A stretch of 64,000 nt of DNA from Streptomyces toxytricini. Its GTDB lineage: Bacteria > Actinomycetota > Actinomycetes > Streptomycetales > Streptomycetaceae. A program made the position numbers and the translations under genes. The notes below the pieces were generated by a model. The model ran no database searches. It had not been told where the DNA came from and was given only the letters and a program-made list of their open reading frames with translations. The stretch spans positions 21,575 to 85,574 of the forward strand of contig NZ_BMTY01000030.1 of NCBI RefSeq assembly GCF_014649915.1, given 5' to 3'. Within the stretch, counting starts at the first letter, position 1. Each line of letters starts with the position of its first letter. Positions 26,148 through 34,506 of the stretch are shown one piece after another.

Positions 26148-26710
26148 GGCCGGTGCTCGGGACGGTCAACCGGATCCTGCTCGGCCTCGCCGGGCTGCTG
26201 CTCCTCGCCGCTGCTGCCGTGGTGTTCGCGGCCGCGCCGCCGCTCGGCGGGCGGTACCGGCCGCTGCTGGCCGCGCCGACGCGCAACCGCCTCTGGCCGG
26301 TCGGGGGCTGGGAGCAGTGGGCGGTCTACGCGGGCCTCGCCGTGTGCGTCCTGCTCGCGCTGTGGTGGCTGCTGTCCCAGCTGAGGAGCTCACGGCTGCC
26401 TTCGGTGGCGGTCGACACCGGCGACGGCGCCTTCGCGGTGCTGCGCGGGCGGGCGCTGGAGGAGGCGGTGGCGGCCCAGGCCGGCGCACTGGACGGGGTC
26501 GCGCGGTGCAGGGTCTCCCTGCGGCGCCGGCGCGGCGCCCCCGGCCTGCGGCTCCTGCTGGACCTGGAGCCGCACGCCGTGCCCGCGGACGTGCTCGCGG
26601 CGCTGGCCGGGCCCGTCCTCGGCCGGGCGCGCGCCTCGTCCGGGCTGCCGTCGCTGTCGGCGGACGTCCGCTTCCGCGTGCCGGCGCACCGGGCCCGCCG
26701 GGTCGCCTGA
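26144..26710 (+). CDS. amaP: Alkaline-shock membrane anchor protein AmaP
   Basis: A 188-residue protein with the family topology: N-terminal VNRILLGLAGLLLLAAAAVVFA (helix 1, about 8-30) and a second helix around WAVYAGLAVCVLLALWWLLSQ (about 62-82), followed by a cytosolic domain (VDTGDGAFAVLRGRALEEAVAAQAG, RVSLRRRRGAPGLRLLLDLEP). AmaP recruits Asp23 to the membrane in Staphylococcus, and the operon context here fits. GTG 26144 (GTGA overlap with the previous stop) is preferred. GTG 26153 would be three codons shorter. Confidence 0.82.
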   Translation: MRPVLGTVNRILLGLAGLLLLAAAAVVFAAAPPLGGRYRPLLAAPTRNRLWPVGGWEQWAVYAGLAVCVLLALWWLLSQLRSSRLPSVAVDTGDGAFAVLRGRALEEAVAAQAGALDGVARCRVSLRRRRGAPGLRLLLDLEPHAVPADVLAALAGPVLGRARASSGLPSLSADVRFRVPAHRARRVA

Positions 26711-26765
26711 CGCGGCGCGCCCACCGCGCGTCGCGCGGACGGCCCGGCGCCGCGCGGCCGGCCCG

Positions 26766-27521
26766 TCAGAAGCCGTGCCGGAACCCGCCGTCGACCGGCA
26801 GCATGACGCCCGTCAGGTAGGAGGCGGCGGGGGAGAGCATGAACGCAGCCGTCCGGCCGAACTCCTCGGGGGTGCCGTAGCGCCGCAGCGGGATGCGGGC
26901 CTCGTTCGCCGCGCGGGCCGCAGCCGCGTCGCCCGACAGGGCGTCCAGTTCCCGGACCCGGTCGGTGTCGATCCGGGCGGGCAGCAGCCCGAGGACCCGG
27001 ACGCCCTTCGGCCCGAGCTCCACCGACAGCGACTTGGCGAAGCCGGCCAGGCCGGGCCGGAGCCCGTTGGAGATGGTCAGCCCGGGGATCGGCTCGTGCA
27101 CCGAGCCGGACAGGACGAACGCGACGACGCCGCTCTCGCCGAGCTCGGCCGCGGCGGCCCGCGCGAGCCGCACCGCGCCGAGGAACACCGTCTCGAAGGC
27201 GGCGGTCCACTGCTCGTCGGTGTTGTCCGCGGCCGTGCCGGGCGCCGGGCCGCCGACGCTGATCAGGATGCCGTCGAGCCGTCCGAAGTGCTCCTTCGCC
27301 GCGGCGACGAGCCGGGCGGCGCTCTGCGGATCCGCGTTGTCGGCGCCGACGCCGACCGCGTTCCCGCCGAGGCCGGCCGCGGCCGCGGCGGCGCGCTCCC
27401 GGTCCCGGCCCGTCAGCACCACCTTCGCGCCGTCGGCCGCCAGCTCGCGGGCCGCCGCGAGGCCGAGCCCGCGGGTGGCGCCGGTGACGATGTAGACACG
27501 GTCCTTCAGTCCAAGATCCAT
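26766..27521 (-). CDS. Short-chain dehydrogenase/reductase with an incomplete catalytic triad
   Basis: A 251-residue SDR. The cofactor motif TGATRGLGLAAA (residues 13-24), the NADP-favouring LTGRDRER, ISVGGPAPG in place of NNAG and the C-terminal LTGVMLPVDGGF are present. The catalytic region reads VLSGSVHEPIPGLTISNGLRPGLAGFAKSLS: the Ser is there, but the family's YxxxK position reads IxxxL, so the catalytic Tyr and Lys appear to be missing. Such LSN-type SDRs are a known divergent subgroup, and activity is uncertain. ATG 27521 is a natural start. Confidence 0.85.
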   Translation of the reverse strand: MDLGLKDRVYIVTGATRGLGLAAARELAADGAKVVLTGRDRERAAAAAAGLGGNAVGVGADNADPQSAARLVAAAKEHFGRLDGILISVGGPAPGTAADNTDEQWTAAFETVFLGAVRLARAAAAELGESGVVAFVLSGSVHEPIPGLTISNGLRPGLAGFAKSLSVELGPKGVRVLGLLPARIDTDRVRELDALSGDAAAARAANEARIPLRRYGTPEEFGRTAAFMLSPAASYLTGVMLPVDGGFRHGF

Positions 27522-27531
27522 GCGGCAGACC

Positions 27532-28329
27532 CTACGCCGCCGGAGCCGTCTCCCGCCCGGCGGTCTCCGCCGCCGCCCGGGCGGCGGCCTCCCGGTCGCG
27601 CCGCTCGCGCCGCACCAGGACCGCCCAGCCGACGGGGACCCCCGCCGCGAACAGCCACCACTGCACGGCGTACGCCATGTGGGCGCCGATCGAGTCGTGG
27701 TCGGGGTCGCCGATGCCCTCCGGCGAGCCGTCGGCCGGCAGCGGACCGGTCAGTTCGAGGTAGCCGCCCAGCACGGCCCGGCCCAGGGCCTCGGCCTGCT
27801 GGCCGCTGTTGATGAGCATCACCTGGCGGTCCGGGAGCCCCTTGCGGTCCTTGATGCCGCTGCCGCCGCTGGTCTCGTCGGCCTTGAGGCGGCCCGTGAC
27901 CGTCACCTCGCCCGCGGGCGGCGGCGGCACCTGCGGGTGCGAGCGGGAGTCCGCGCCGCCCGGCACCCAGCCGCGGTTGACGAGCACCGCCCGGCCGTCG
28001 GCCAGCAGGAGGGGGGTCAGCACGTGGAAGCCGAGCCGGTCGTCGTTGGAGGTCCGCATGCGGACGACGACCTCGTGCGCGGTGTCGTACGTCCCGGTCG
28101 CGGTGACGGCCCGCCACCAGTCGGCCCGCGGGACGCGGTGGCCGGGCGAGGTGACGGAGGCCACGGGCACCGGCTCGGCGGCCAGGTTCGCCTCGATCAG
28201 CTCGTTCTGCGCGACCCGGCGCTCGTGCCGGTGGTACTGCCAGAACCCGAGCTTGACCATCACGGGGATGAGGACGAGGGCGACGAGGGTGAGGCACACC
28301 CACTGCCGGGTCAGGACGAAGCGGTACAC
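27532..28329 (-). CDS. SURF1-family cytochrome oxidase assembly protein
   Basis: A 265-residue membrane protein with one N-terminal helix (LTLVALVLIPVMVKLGFWQ) and one C-terminal helix (AVQWWLFAAGVPVGWAVLV) flanking an extracytoplasmic domain. SURF1 signatures: LGFWQYHRHERRVAQN near residue 25, VLVNRGWVPGG near 120 and HMAYAVQWWLFA near 222. SURF1 proteins help insert haem a into subunit I of aa3-type oxidase. GTG 28329 (MYRFVLTRQW) is the family start. It ends 10 bp from the SDR start and reads in the same direction. Confidence 0.92.
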   Translation of the reverse strand: MYRFVLTRQWVCLTLVALVLIPVMVKLGFWQYHRHERRVAQNELIEANLAAEPVPVASVTSPGHRVPRADWWRAVTATGTYDTAHEVVVRMRTSNDDRLGFHVLTPLLLADGRAVLVNRGWVPGGADSRSHPQVPPPPAGEVTVTGRLKADETSGGSGIKDRKGLPDRQVMLINSGQQAEALGRAVLGGYLELTGPLPADGSPEGIGDPDHDSIGAHMAYAVQWWLFAAGVPVGWAVLVRRERRDREAAARAAAETAGRETAPAA

Positions 28330-28402
28330 GCCCCCGACGGTACCCGCAGCGGAGGGGGCCCCGGCGGCCGGGTGGCCGTCCGGGACCCCGTTGCCGCGAA
28401 CG

Positions 28403-28636
28403 TCACACGCGGTCGACGATGCCCGCCCTCCCCTCCGCGCGGGCGCAGTGCGCCCCGCAGAACCACTGGCCCTCGACCTCGACGCCCTGTCCGATGATCT
28501 GGACCCGGCAGTGCTCGCAGATGGGCGCCATGCGGTGGATGGCGCAGGCGAAGCAGTCGAAGACGTGAACCGCGCCTTGGGCATGGACCTCGAAGGACAT
28601 GCCGTAATCGTTTCCGCAGACCTCACAACGTGCCAT
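28403..28636 (-). CDS. Small Cys-rich zinc-ribbon-like protein
   Basis: A 77-residue protein with eight Cys: CEVCGND at residues 4-10, FDCFACAIHRM near 27, CEHCRV near 40 and WFCGAHCARAE near 58. Four pairs could bind two zinc ions in a treble-clef or ribbon arrangement. The start is MARCEVCGND. It has no other recognisable domain. I remember it as a widely conserved small actinobacterial protein next to the exonuclease and SURF1 genes but know no function. Its own neighbours suggest no obvious pathway. Confidence 0.75.
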   Translation of the reverse strand: MARCEVCGNDYGMSFEVHAQGAVHVFDCFACAIHRMAPICEHCRVQIIGQGVEVEGQWFCGAHCARAEGRAGIVDRV

Positions 28637-28699
28637 GCGCCACAGGGTGGGTCCGCGGGGCGGGCCGCGGAAGCGGGCGCGGGGCGAGTCGCCGGAGGC

Positions 28700-29671
28700 T
28701 CACCCGTCTGCCGCAGCCACGTCCCGCAGGAGCTGGGTGAAGGCCGCCTCGTCGACCACGGGGGTGCCGTACGCCCGCGCCTTGGCGACCTTGGAGGTCG
28801 CCGAGTCGGGGTCGTTCGTCACGAGCAGGCTCGTGAGCCGCGACACACTCGTCGCGACGTGCAGGCCTGCCTCCACGGCGCGGTCCTCCAGCAGTTCGCG
28901 GTCGACGGAGGTGTCGCCCGAGAAGGCGATCCGCATGCCCTGCTTGAGCGGCTTGCCGTCCTCGAAGCGCCCCGGGTTGGAGTGCGGGCAGGCCGGCCGC
29001 TTGCGTGCGGGCCGCCAGGAGGAGCCCCCGTACGAGGCCTGCCGGCCGATCCGCGCGGAGGCGGGGGAGTCCGACCACTCCGTCAGGGGGCGGCACTCCA
29101 GCAGCGGCAGCCGCACCCCTCCCGCGGCCGCGGCGTGCAGCGAGGGGCGGAACGCCTCCGCCAGGACGCGCGCGTCGTCGAGGGCGTGGTGGGCCTGCTC
29201 CTGGACCACCCCGAAGTGCGCGGCGAGGGTGGCCAGCTTGTGGTTGGGCAGCGGGAGGTCGAGCTCCTTCGACAGGGCGATGGTGCACAGCCGCTGGCGG
29301 ACCGGGGCGGCCGCGGAGGCCCGCGCGTACTCGCGGGCGATCATCTGCCAGTCGAACATGGCGTTGTGCGCGACGAGCACCCGGCCTTCGAGCCGGCTCG
29401 CGAACTCCTCCGCGATGTCCGCGAAGAGGGGCGCGTCCCGGAGCATGTCCCCGGTCAGCCCGTGGATCCACACCGGTCCCGGGTCCCGCTGCGGGTTGAC
29501 CAGCGTGTACCAGTGGTCCTCCACATCGCCCTGCGCGTCGAGCCGGTAGACGGCGGCGGAGACTATGCGGTCGTCGCGGGCGAGGCCGGTCGTCTCCACG
29601 TCGACGACCGCGTACCCGGTGGGGTAGGAGGCCGGCCACGTCGTCTCTGCGGTCGTGCGGTCGTCGAGCAT
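28700..29671 (-). CDS. DEDDh 3'-5' exonuclease fused to a BRCT domain
   Basis: A 323-residue protein. Residues 20-185 are a DEDDh exonuclease (DnaQ epsilon-like): AVVDVETTG (Asp, Glu), LVAHNAMFDWQMI (Asp) and the HHALDDARVLAEAF motif that gives the His and last Asp. Residues 245-323 are a BRCT domain (GMRIAFSGDTSVDRELLEDRA, LTSLLVTNDPDSATSKVAKARAYGTPVVDE split). This pairing is typical of actinobacterial DnaQ-like proofreading or repair nucleases. ATG 29671 was chosen because the upstream frame (to 29875) is low-complexity. Confidence 0.9.
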   Translation of the reverse strand: MLDDRTTAETTWPASYPTGYAVVDVETTGLARDDRIVSAAVYRLDAQGDVEDHWYTLVNPQRDPGPVWIHGLTGDMLRDAPLFADIAEEFASRLEGRVLVAHNAMFDWQMIAREYARASAAAPVRQRLCTIALSKELDLPLPNHKLATLAAHFGVVQEQAHHALDDARVLAEAFRPSLHAAAAGGVRLPLLECRPLTEWSDSPASARIGRQASYGGSSWRPARKRPACPHSNPGRFEDGKPLKQGMRIAFSGDTSVDRELLEDRAVEAGLHVATSVSRLTSLLVTNDPDSATSKVAKARAYGTPVVDEAAFTQLLRDVAAADG

Positions 29672-29915
29672 GGTCACAGAGGATATCGGCCCCCGCCGAC
29701 ACCCCCGCCCCCGCGGCGGCTCCGGTCCGCCTCCCCGGCTGCCGGCCTGTCGCCCCGTCAGCCCCGCGGCCCGCCGCGGGCTTCGCCGTGCAGCCCGCCC
29801 GGGGGGCCGGTCCGGGCCGTCCCCGGCCCCTGCCGTGAACCGACGGTAACCCCGATGGATACCGATCGGTAACAACCTCTAGCGGCGGCCCGGAGGGCGC
29901 CTCTATGGTGCCGAC

Positions 29916-30803
29916 ATGCCGAACCTGCCCGATGTGGTGCTGTGGTCCATACCCGCCTTCGTGCTGCTCACCGTCATCGAAGCGGTGAGCTACCGCCTCC
30001 ATCCCGACGAGGACGCCGCCGGGTACGAGGCCAAGGACGCCGCCACCAGCATCGCCATGGGGCTCGGCAGCATCGGCTTCGACCTCCTCTGGAAGATCCC
30101 CGTCGTCGCCGTCTTCACCGCCGTCTACGAACTCACCCCGCTGCGCGTGCCGTTCCTGTGGTGGACGGTCCTGCTGATGCTCCTCGTCCAGGACTTCCTC
30201 TACTACTGGCAGCACCGCAGCCACCACGTCGTCCGCATCCTGTGGGCCTGCCACGTCGTCCACCACAGCAGCCGCCGCTTCAACCTGACCACGGCCCTGC
30301 GCCAGCCCTGGACGAGCGCCACCACCTGGTGGTTCTACCTGCCCATGGTGGCCCTCGGCGTGCACCCGGCCGCGATCCCCTTCTGCTACGGCATCAACCT
30401 CGCCTACCAGTTCTGGGTCCACACCGAGCGCATCGGCAAGCTGCCCCGGCCGATCGAGTACGTCTTCAACACGCCCTCCCACCACCGCGTCCACCACGCC
30501 TCGCAGGGCGGCTACCTCGACCGCAACTTCGGCGGCATCCTCATCGTCTGGGACCGCATGTTCGGCTCCTGGGCCGGCGAGGAGGAGCGGCCCGTCTACG
30601 GGCTGACGAAGAACATCTCCACCTACAACCCGCTGCGGGTCGCCACCCACGAGTACGCCGCCATCGCCCGCGACGTGCGCGCCGCCCGCACCTGGCGCGA
30701 GCGCGCCGGACGCGTCTTCCGCGGCCCCGGCTGGCAGCCCGCGCCACCGCCCGCAGAGCCCGCTGCCGAAGCCCCGGCGCCCACGCCGGAGCGGGCCGCG
30801 TGA
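29916..30803 (+). CDS. Fatty acid hydroxylase superfamily membrane enzyme, closest in motifs to alkylglycerol monooxygenase
   Basis: A 295-residue membrane di-iron oxygenase with four or five helices. Its three His boxes are HRSHH near residue 98, HVVHHSS near 113 and HHRVHHAS near 188. The stretch HHSSRRFNLTTALRQ and the C-terminal FGGILIVWDRMFGSW strongly recall human alkylglycerol monooxygenase (TMEM195), which cleaves ether lipids, rather than sterol C5-desaturase. ATG 29916 is preceded by a TATGGT hexamer at 29904-29909, 6 nt away, suggesting a leaderless mRNA. It overlaps the lysoplasmalogenase gene by 4 bp. The precise substrate is inference. Confidence 0.8.
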   Translation: MPNLPDVVLWSIPAFVLLTVIEAVSYRLHPDEDAAGYEAKDAATSIAMGLGSIGFDLLWKIPVVAVFTAVYELTPLRVPFLWWTVLLMLLVQDFLYYWQHRSHHVVRILWACHVVHHSSRRFNLTTALRQPWTSATTWWFYLPMVALGVHPAAIPFCYGINLAYQFWVHTERIGKLPRPIEYVFNTPSHHRVHHASQGGYLDRNFGGILIVWDRMFGSWAGEEERPVYGLTKNISTYNPLRVATHEYAAIARDVRAARTWRERAGRVFRGPGWQPAPPPAEPAAEAPAPTPERAA

Positions 30804-31549
30804 GCGCCTCCTCCGGCCGCGCCGCGGCCCCCGGGGGAGCGGAGCCGGGCCCGCGGCCCGGCCCGGCCGGCGGCTCCGGGGGCCAGGAGCGTGCCGGGCG
30901 CCTGCTGCTCGCCGCCTTCGCCGCCGCCGCGGCCGCCGACCTCGCCTCGCTGCTCGCCGGCTGGGACACCGGGCACGTCCTCGCCAAGCCGCTGCTGATG
31001 CCGCTGCTCGCCGCGTACGCGGTCACCCGCCGGGCCCCCCGCCTGCTGGTCGCGGCGCTGCTCTTCGGCTGGGGCGGCGACGTCGCCCTGCTCTTCGACG
31101 CCGAGCTGGCGTTCCTGGCCGGGATGGGCTCCTTCGCCGCCGGACACGTCTGCTACCTGCTGCTCTTCCGCCGCGGCAGGGCGCACCCCTGGCTGGGGGC
31201 CGCGTACGCCGCCGCGCTCGTCGGGACCGTCGGGCTGCTGTGGGGCGACCTGCCGGCCGACCTCAGGATCCCCGTCGCCTGCTACAGCCTGCTGCTGACC
31301 GCAATGGCGTTCCGCTCGGGGGCGTTCGGCCCGCGGGCCGGGCTCGGCGGCGCCCTCTTCCTGCTCTCCGACACCCTGATCGCCACCGGGGTGGCGGCCT
31401 GGCCGCAGCCGCCCCGCCCGGACTTCTGGATCATGGCGACGTACTCGGCGGCCCAGTACCTGCTGGCCGGCGGCATCCTCGCCGGGGCCCGGGCGTACCG
31501 TATGACGGTCGTACCCGGCGGGAGCCGCCGGGATCCCGCCCCCACCTGA
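30800..31549 (+). CDS. Lysoplasmalogenase (YhhN/TMEM86 family)
   Basis: A 249-residue polytopic membrane protein of the YhhN family. After a polar N-terminal linker come about eight helices with the family features LLAGWDTGHVLAKPLLMPLLA (split near residue 52), LFGWGGDVALLFD near 92, FAAGHVCYLLLF near 113 and LFLLSDTLIA near 193, whose Asp residues are thought catalytic. TMEM86 homologues hydrolyse the vinyl-ether bond of lysoplasmalogen. GTG 30800 overlaps the preceding TGA, so the two lipid genes are coupled. The N-terminal 30 residues are low-complexity, so a later start is possible. Confidence 0.85.
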   Translation: MSASSGRAAAPGGAEPGPRPGPAGGSGGQERAGRLLLAAFAAAAAADLASLLAGWDTGHVLAKPLLMPLLAAYAVTRRAPRLLVAALLFGWGGDVALLFDAELAFLAGMGSFAAGHVCYLLLFRRGRAHPWLGAAYAAALVGTVGLLWGDLPADLRIPVACYSLLLTAMAFRSGAFGPRAGLGGALFLLSDTLIATGVAAWPQPPRPDFWIMATYSAAQYLLAGGILAGARAYRMTVVPGGSRRDPAPT

Positions 31550-31568
31550 GCCCGAAGGACCGACCCGC

Positions 31569-32612
31569 ATGCGCGCCACCGTCATCCACGCCCCGCACGA
31601 CATCCGCGTGGAGGAGGTGCCCGACGCGGCGGTCCGGCTCCCCGGGGACGCCGTCGTCCGCGTCCTGCGCGCCTGCATCTGCGGCAGCGACCTGTGGGCC
31701 TACCGCGGCGAGGCGCAGCGCGTCCCCGGCCAGCGCATCGGCCACGAGTTCCTCGGCGTCGTCGAGGAGACCGGCTCGGCGGTCGCCGGGCTGCGTGCCG
31801 GCGACCTGGTGGTGGCGCCCTTCATGTGGTCCGACGGCACCTGCGAGCACTGCGCCGAGGGGCTTTTCACCTCCTGCGCGGACGGCGGTTTCTGGGGGTC
31901 CGTCGGCCACGACGGCGGACAGGGCGAGGCCGTCCGCGTCCCCCACGCCGACGGCACCCTGGTCAAGCTGCCCTCCGAAGCGGCCTCGGACGACCACCTG
32001 CTGACGGGCCTGCTGGCGCTGTCCGACGTCATGGGCACCGGCCATCACGCGGCGCTCGGCGCCGGCGTCCGCGAGGGCGCCACCGTCGCCGTGGTCGGTG
32101 ACGGCGCCGTCGGCCTGTGCGGGGTGCTCGCGGCCCGGCGGCTGGGCGCGGAGCGGATCATCGCGCTCGGCCGGCACGCGGCCCGCACCGACATCGCGAA
32201 GCTGTTCGGGGCGACGGACGTCGTCGCCGAGCGCGGGGACGCCGCCGTCGCCGCGGTGCGGGAGCTGACCCGCGGCCTGGGTGCGCACGCCGTGATCGAG
32301 GCCGTCGGCACCGAGCAGTCCATGCGCACCGCGATCGGCATCGCCCGTGACGGCGGGTCCGTCGGCTACGTCGGCGTCCCGCACGGCAGCGGCACCGGCA
32401 TCGACCTCGACGTGATGTTCGACCGCAACATCAGCCTGCGCGGCGGCGTGGCTCCGGTCCGCGCGTACATACCGGAGCTGCTGCGGGACGTGCTGAGCGG
32501 CGCGATCGACCCGGCGCCCGTCTTCGACCGGGCGGTCTCCCTCGACGGGGTCCCGGACGGCTACCGCGCGATGGACGACCGCAGCGCGCTGAAGGTGCTC
32601 ATCAAGCCCTGA
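31569..32612 (+). CDS. Zinc-dependent alcohol dehydrogenase family protein
   Basis: A 347-residue MDR alcohol dehydrogenase. The catalytic zinc ligands appear as CICGSDLWAYRG near residue 37 and GHEFLGVVEE near 58. The structural-zinc region is CEHCAEGLFTSC (only three cysteines visible, so the second site is degenerate). The nucleotide motif VAVVGDGAVGLCGVLAA is near 175. The pattern fits threonine- or sorbitol-dehydrogenase-like oxidoreductases of unknown substrate. ATG 31569 follows GAAGGA. It starts 19 bp after the lysoplasmalogenase stop, so it may belong to the same transcript. Confidence 0.87.
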   Translation: MRATVIHAPHDIRVEEVPDAAVRLPGDAVVRVLRACICGSDLWAYRGEAQRVPGQRIGHEFLGVVEETGSAVAGLRAGDLVVAPFMWSDGTCEHCAEGLFTSCADGGFWGSVGHDGGQGEAVRVPHADGTLVKLPSEAASDDHLLTGLLALSDVMGTGHHAALGAGVREGATVAVVGDGAVGLCGVLAARRLGAERIIALGRHAARTDIAKLFGATDVVAERGDAAVAAVRELTRGLGAHAVIEAVGTEQSMRTAIGIARDGGSVGYVGVPHGSGTGIDLDVMFDRNISLRGGVAPVRAYIPELLRDVLSGAIDPAPVFDRAVSLDGVPDGYRAMDDRSALKVLIKP

Positions 32613-32636
32613 GGCGCGGGGCGGGGCGGGGACGGC

Positions 32637-32678
32637 CGGAGGGGCCGGCCCGGGATCGCTCCCCGGCCGGCCCCTCCG
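32637..32678. terminator. Strong GC hairpin between the dehydrogenase and the subtilisin gene
   Basis: A 14-bp stem (32637-32650 pairing with 32665-32678) around a 14-nt loop lies between two convergent genes. It should work in both directions. Confidence 0.75.
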
Positions 32679-32712
32679 CCGCTCGCGGTGCGGGCGGTGT
32701 GCCGCGCGGTGG

Positions 32713-34251
32713 TTACTTCACTGCCTTGAGGGCGTCCACGACGCCGGCGCCGTAGTAGCCCGTCTGGCCCCACTTGGCCTGGCAGGTGGCGGCGTCCACC
32801 AGGTTGCCCGCGGCGTCGTACACCTGGGCCGGGCAGTCCGCCTTGGTGGCCTGCGACTTCAGCATGCGCTGGAGCTGCGACGGGGTGGCGTTCGGGTGGG
32901 CGCTCTTCAGCAGCGCCGCGACGCCCGCCACGTGCGGGGCGGCCATCGAGGTGCCCTGCTTGTAGCCCCAGCCGCCGCCGAGGACCGTCGACAGCACGCG
33001 GCCGTTGGCGTCGGGGGTGGCCGGGACCTGCCACTTGTCGCCGCCGGGGGCCGCCACGTCCACGACGCCGAGGCCGTAGCTGGAGTAGTACGACTTCAGG
33101 CCCTTGTCGCCGGTGGCGCTGACCGTCACGACGCCGGGGAGCTGCGTGGGCAGGTCCAGGCAGGTGCTCGGGTCGATGGTGCGCGGCCCGGGGGTGGTGT
33201 CGTTCGGGCTGGAGTCGTCGAGGATCGAGTCGGCCGCCAGGTCGTGGTCGGAGTTGCCGGCCGAGGCGACGCTGAGGACGCCCTTGCGCTCGGCGTAGCG
33301 GGTGGCCCGGGTGAGGGCCTCCACCAGCGCGCCCTGGTCGCTGTCGGACTTGCAGTTGTAGAGCCAGGGGTCGACGTAGTAGCTGTTGTTGGTCACCTCG
33401 ATCCCCTTCTCGGCGGCGAACATGAAGCCGCAGACGACCGCCTCGGTGTAGAAGAGGCTGGTGCCGGGCTCGCTCACCTTGATGCCGGCGACCTTGACGC
33501 CGGGCGCCACACCGGAGATGCCGACGCCGTTGCGGGCCGCGGCTATGGTGCCGGCGACGTGGGTGCCGTGGTCGCTGCCGTCCGGGTACGGGCGCCAGGC
33601 ACCCTCGGAGGTGTCCGCGACGCCGCCCACGCAGTTGGCCGACTGGGACCGCGAGAAGTTCGGGGCCAGATCGGGGTGGGTGTCGTCGACACCCGTGTCG
33701 ATGACGCCGACGGTGACGTCCGGGCTGCCATCGTTGATCTTGTGTGCCTGGTCGGCCTTGATCGTCCGCAGGTCCCACTGGTTGGGCTCCAGCGGCTCCT
33801 GACCCGTCTGCGCCGCCGCGGCGGCCTTGGCGGCGTCCGCCGCGCTCAGCTTCTGGGTGGCGCCCTCGTCGGTGGTCTTCGCCGCCGTGAGGGGGGCCGT
33901 GCGGGTGGCGCCGACCGACACGAACAGGCTGCGCTGGGCGCGCAGGGTCTTCGCGAAGTCGGGGTTCTGGGAGTGCGCGACGACCACGCCGATCTGGTCG
34001 TAGGACGTCACCACCGTGCCGCCCGCGCGCTCGATGGCCTTCTTCGCCTGCTTCGCCGTGCCGTACGCGGTCAGGTTCGCCACGTAGGACAGCTTCGGGC
34101 CGGTGGTCTGCTTCGCCGCCGCCGCGGTGTCCGCCGTGGTGCCCAGCGGGGCCGCGGAGGCCACGGCCGAGGGCAGGAAGGCGAGCGAGGCGGTGAGCGC
34201 CAGGCCGACCGGAACGGCGAGGCGCCGACGGCCGGATCCCAGATGAGCCAT
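32713..34251 (-). CDS. Secreted S8 family (subtilisin-like) serine protease
   Basis: A 512-residue secreted protease. The signal peptide is MAHLGSGRRR followed by LAVPVGLALTASLAFLPSAV (cleavage near ASA, residue 33). A propeptide (inhibitor I9-like, GGTVVTSYDQIGVVVAHS) reaches to about 150. The catalytic triad is visible: Asp185 in VIDTGVDDTHPDL, His228 in HGTHVAGT and Ser435 in GTSMAAPHVAG; AGN near 333 provides the oxyanion Asn. It has paired Cys but no C-terminal domain. ATG 34251 is a natural start. The mature enzyme should act outside the cell, probably as a nutrient protease. Confidence 0.93.
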   Translation of the reverse strand: MAHLGSGRRRLAVPVGLALTASLAFLPSAVASAAPLGTTADTAAAAKQTTGPKLSYVANLTAYGTAKQAKKAIERAGGTVVTSYDQIGVVVAHSQNPDFAKTLRAQRSLFVSVGATRTAPLTAAKTTDEGATQKLSAADAAKAAAAAQTGQEPLEPNQWDLRTIKADQAHKINDGSPDVTVGVIDTGVDDTHPDLAPNFSRSQSANCVGGVADTSEGAWRPYPDGSDHGTHVAGTIAAARNGVGISGVAPGVKVAGIKVSEPGTSLFYTEAVVCGFMFAAEKGIEVTNNSYYVDPWLYNCKSDSDQGALVEALTRATRYAERKGVLSVASAGNSDHDLAADSILDDSSPNDTTPGPRTIDPSTCLDLPTQLPGVVTVSATGDKGLKSYYSSYGLGVVDVAAPGGDKWQVPATPDANGRVLSTVLGGGWGYKQGTSMAAPHVAGVAALLKSAHPNATPSQLQRMLKSQATKADCPAQVYDAAGNLVDAATCQAKWGQTGYYGAGVVDALKAVK

Positions 34252-34506
34252 GGGTTCTCCACATCATCCGTGAAAAAGTCGTCCGCGCGCGGTCGCGCAG
34301 GACGACGGGTTCATGACAGGTGAACCTAATGCCGGTGTTCGCCTTTGCGCCATCCGTTCGAGGAATCAGTTTCCAAAGAATCCGGCGGAGTTGAACCGCC
34401 GCCGCACGCGGTACGTGCCGTTGTCGGGGGGGACGGCACGCCCGCTCCCCACCCGGAGGTTGATTTGTCCGTCCCCACTGCACCCGCGTCACAAGGAGAG
34501 CCCCCC

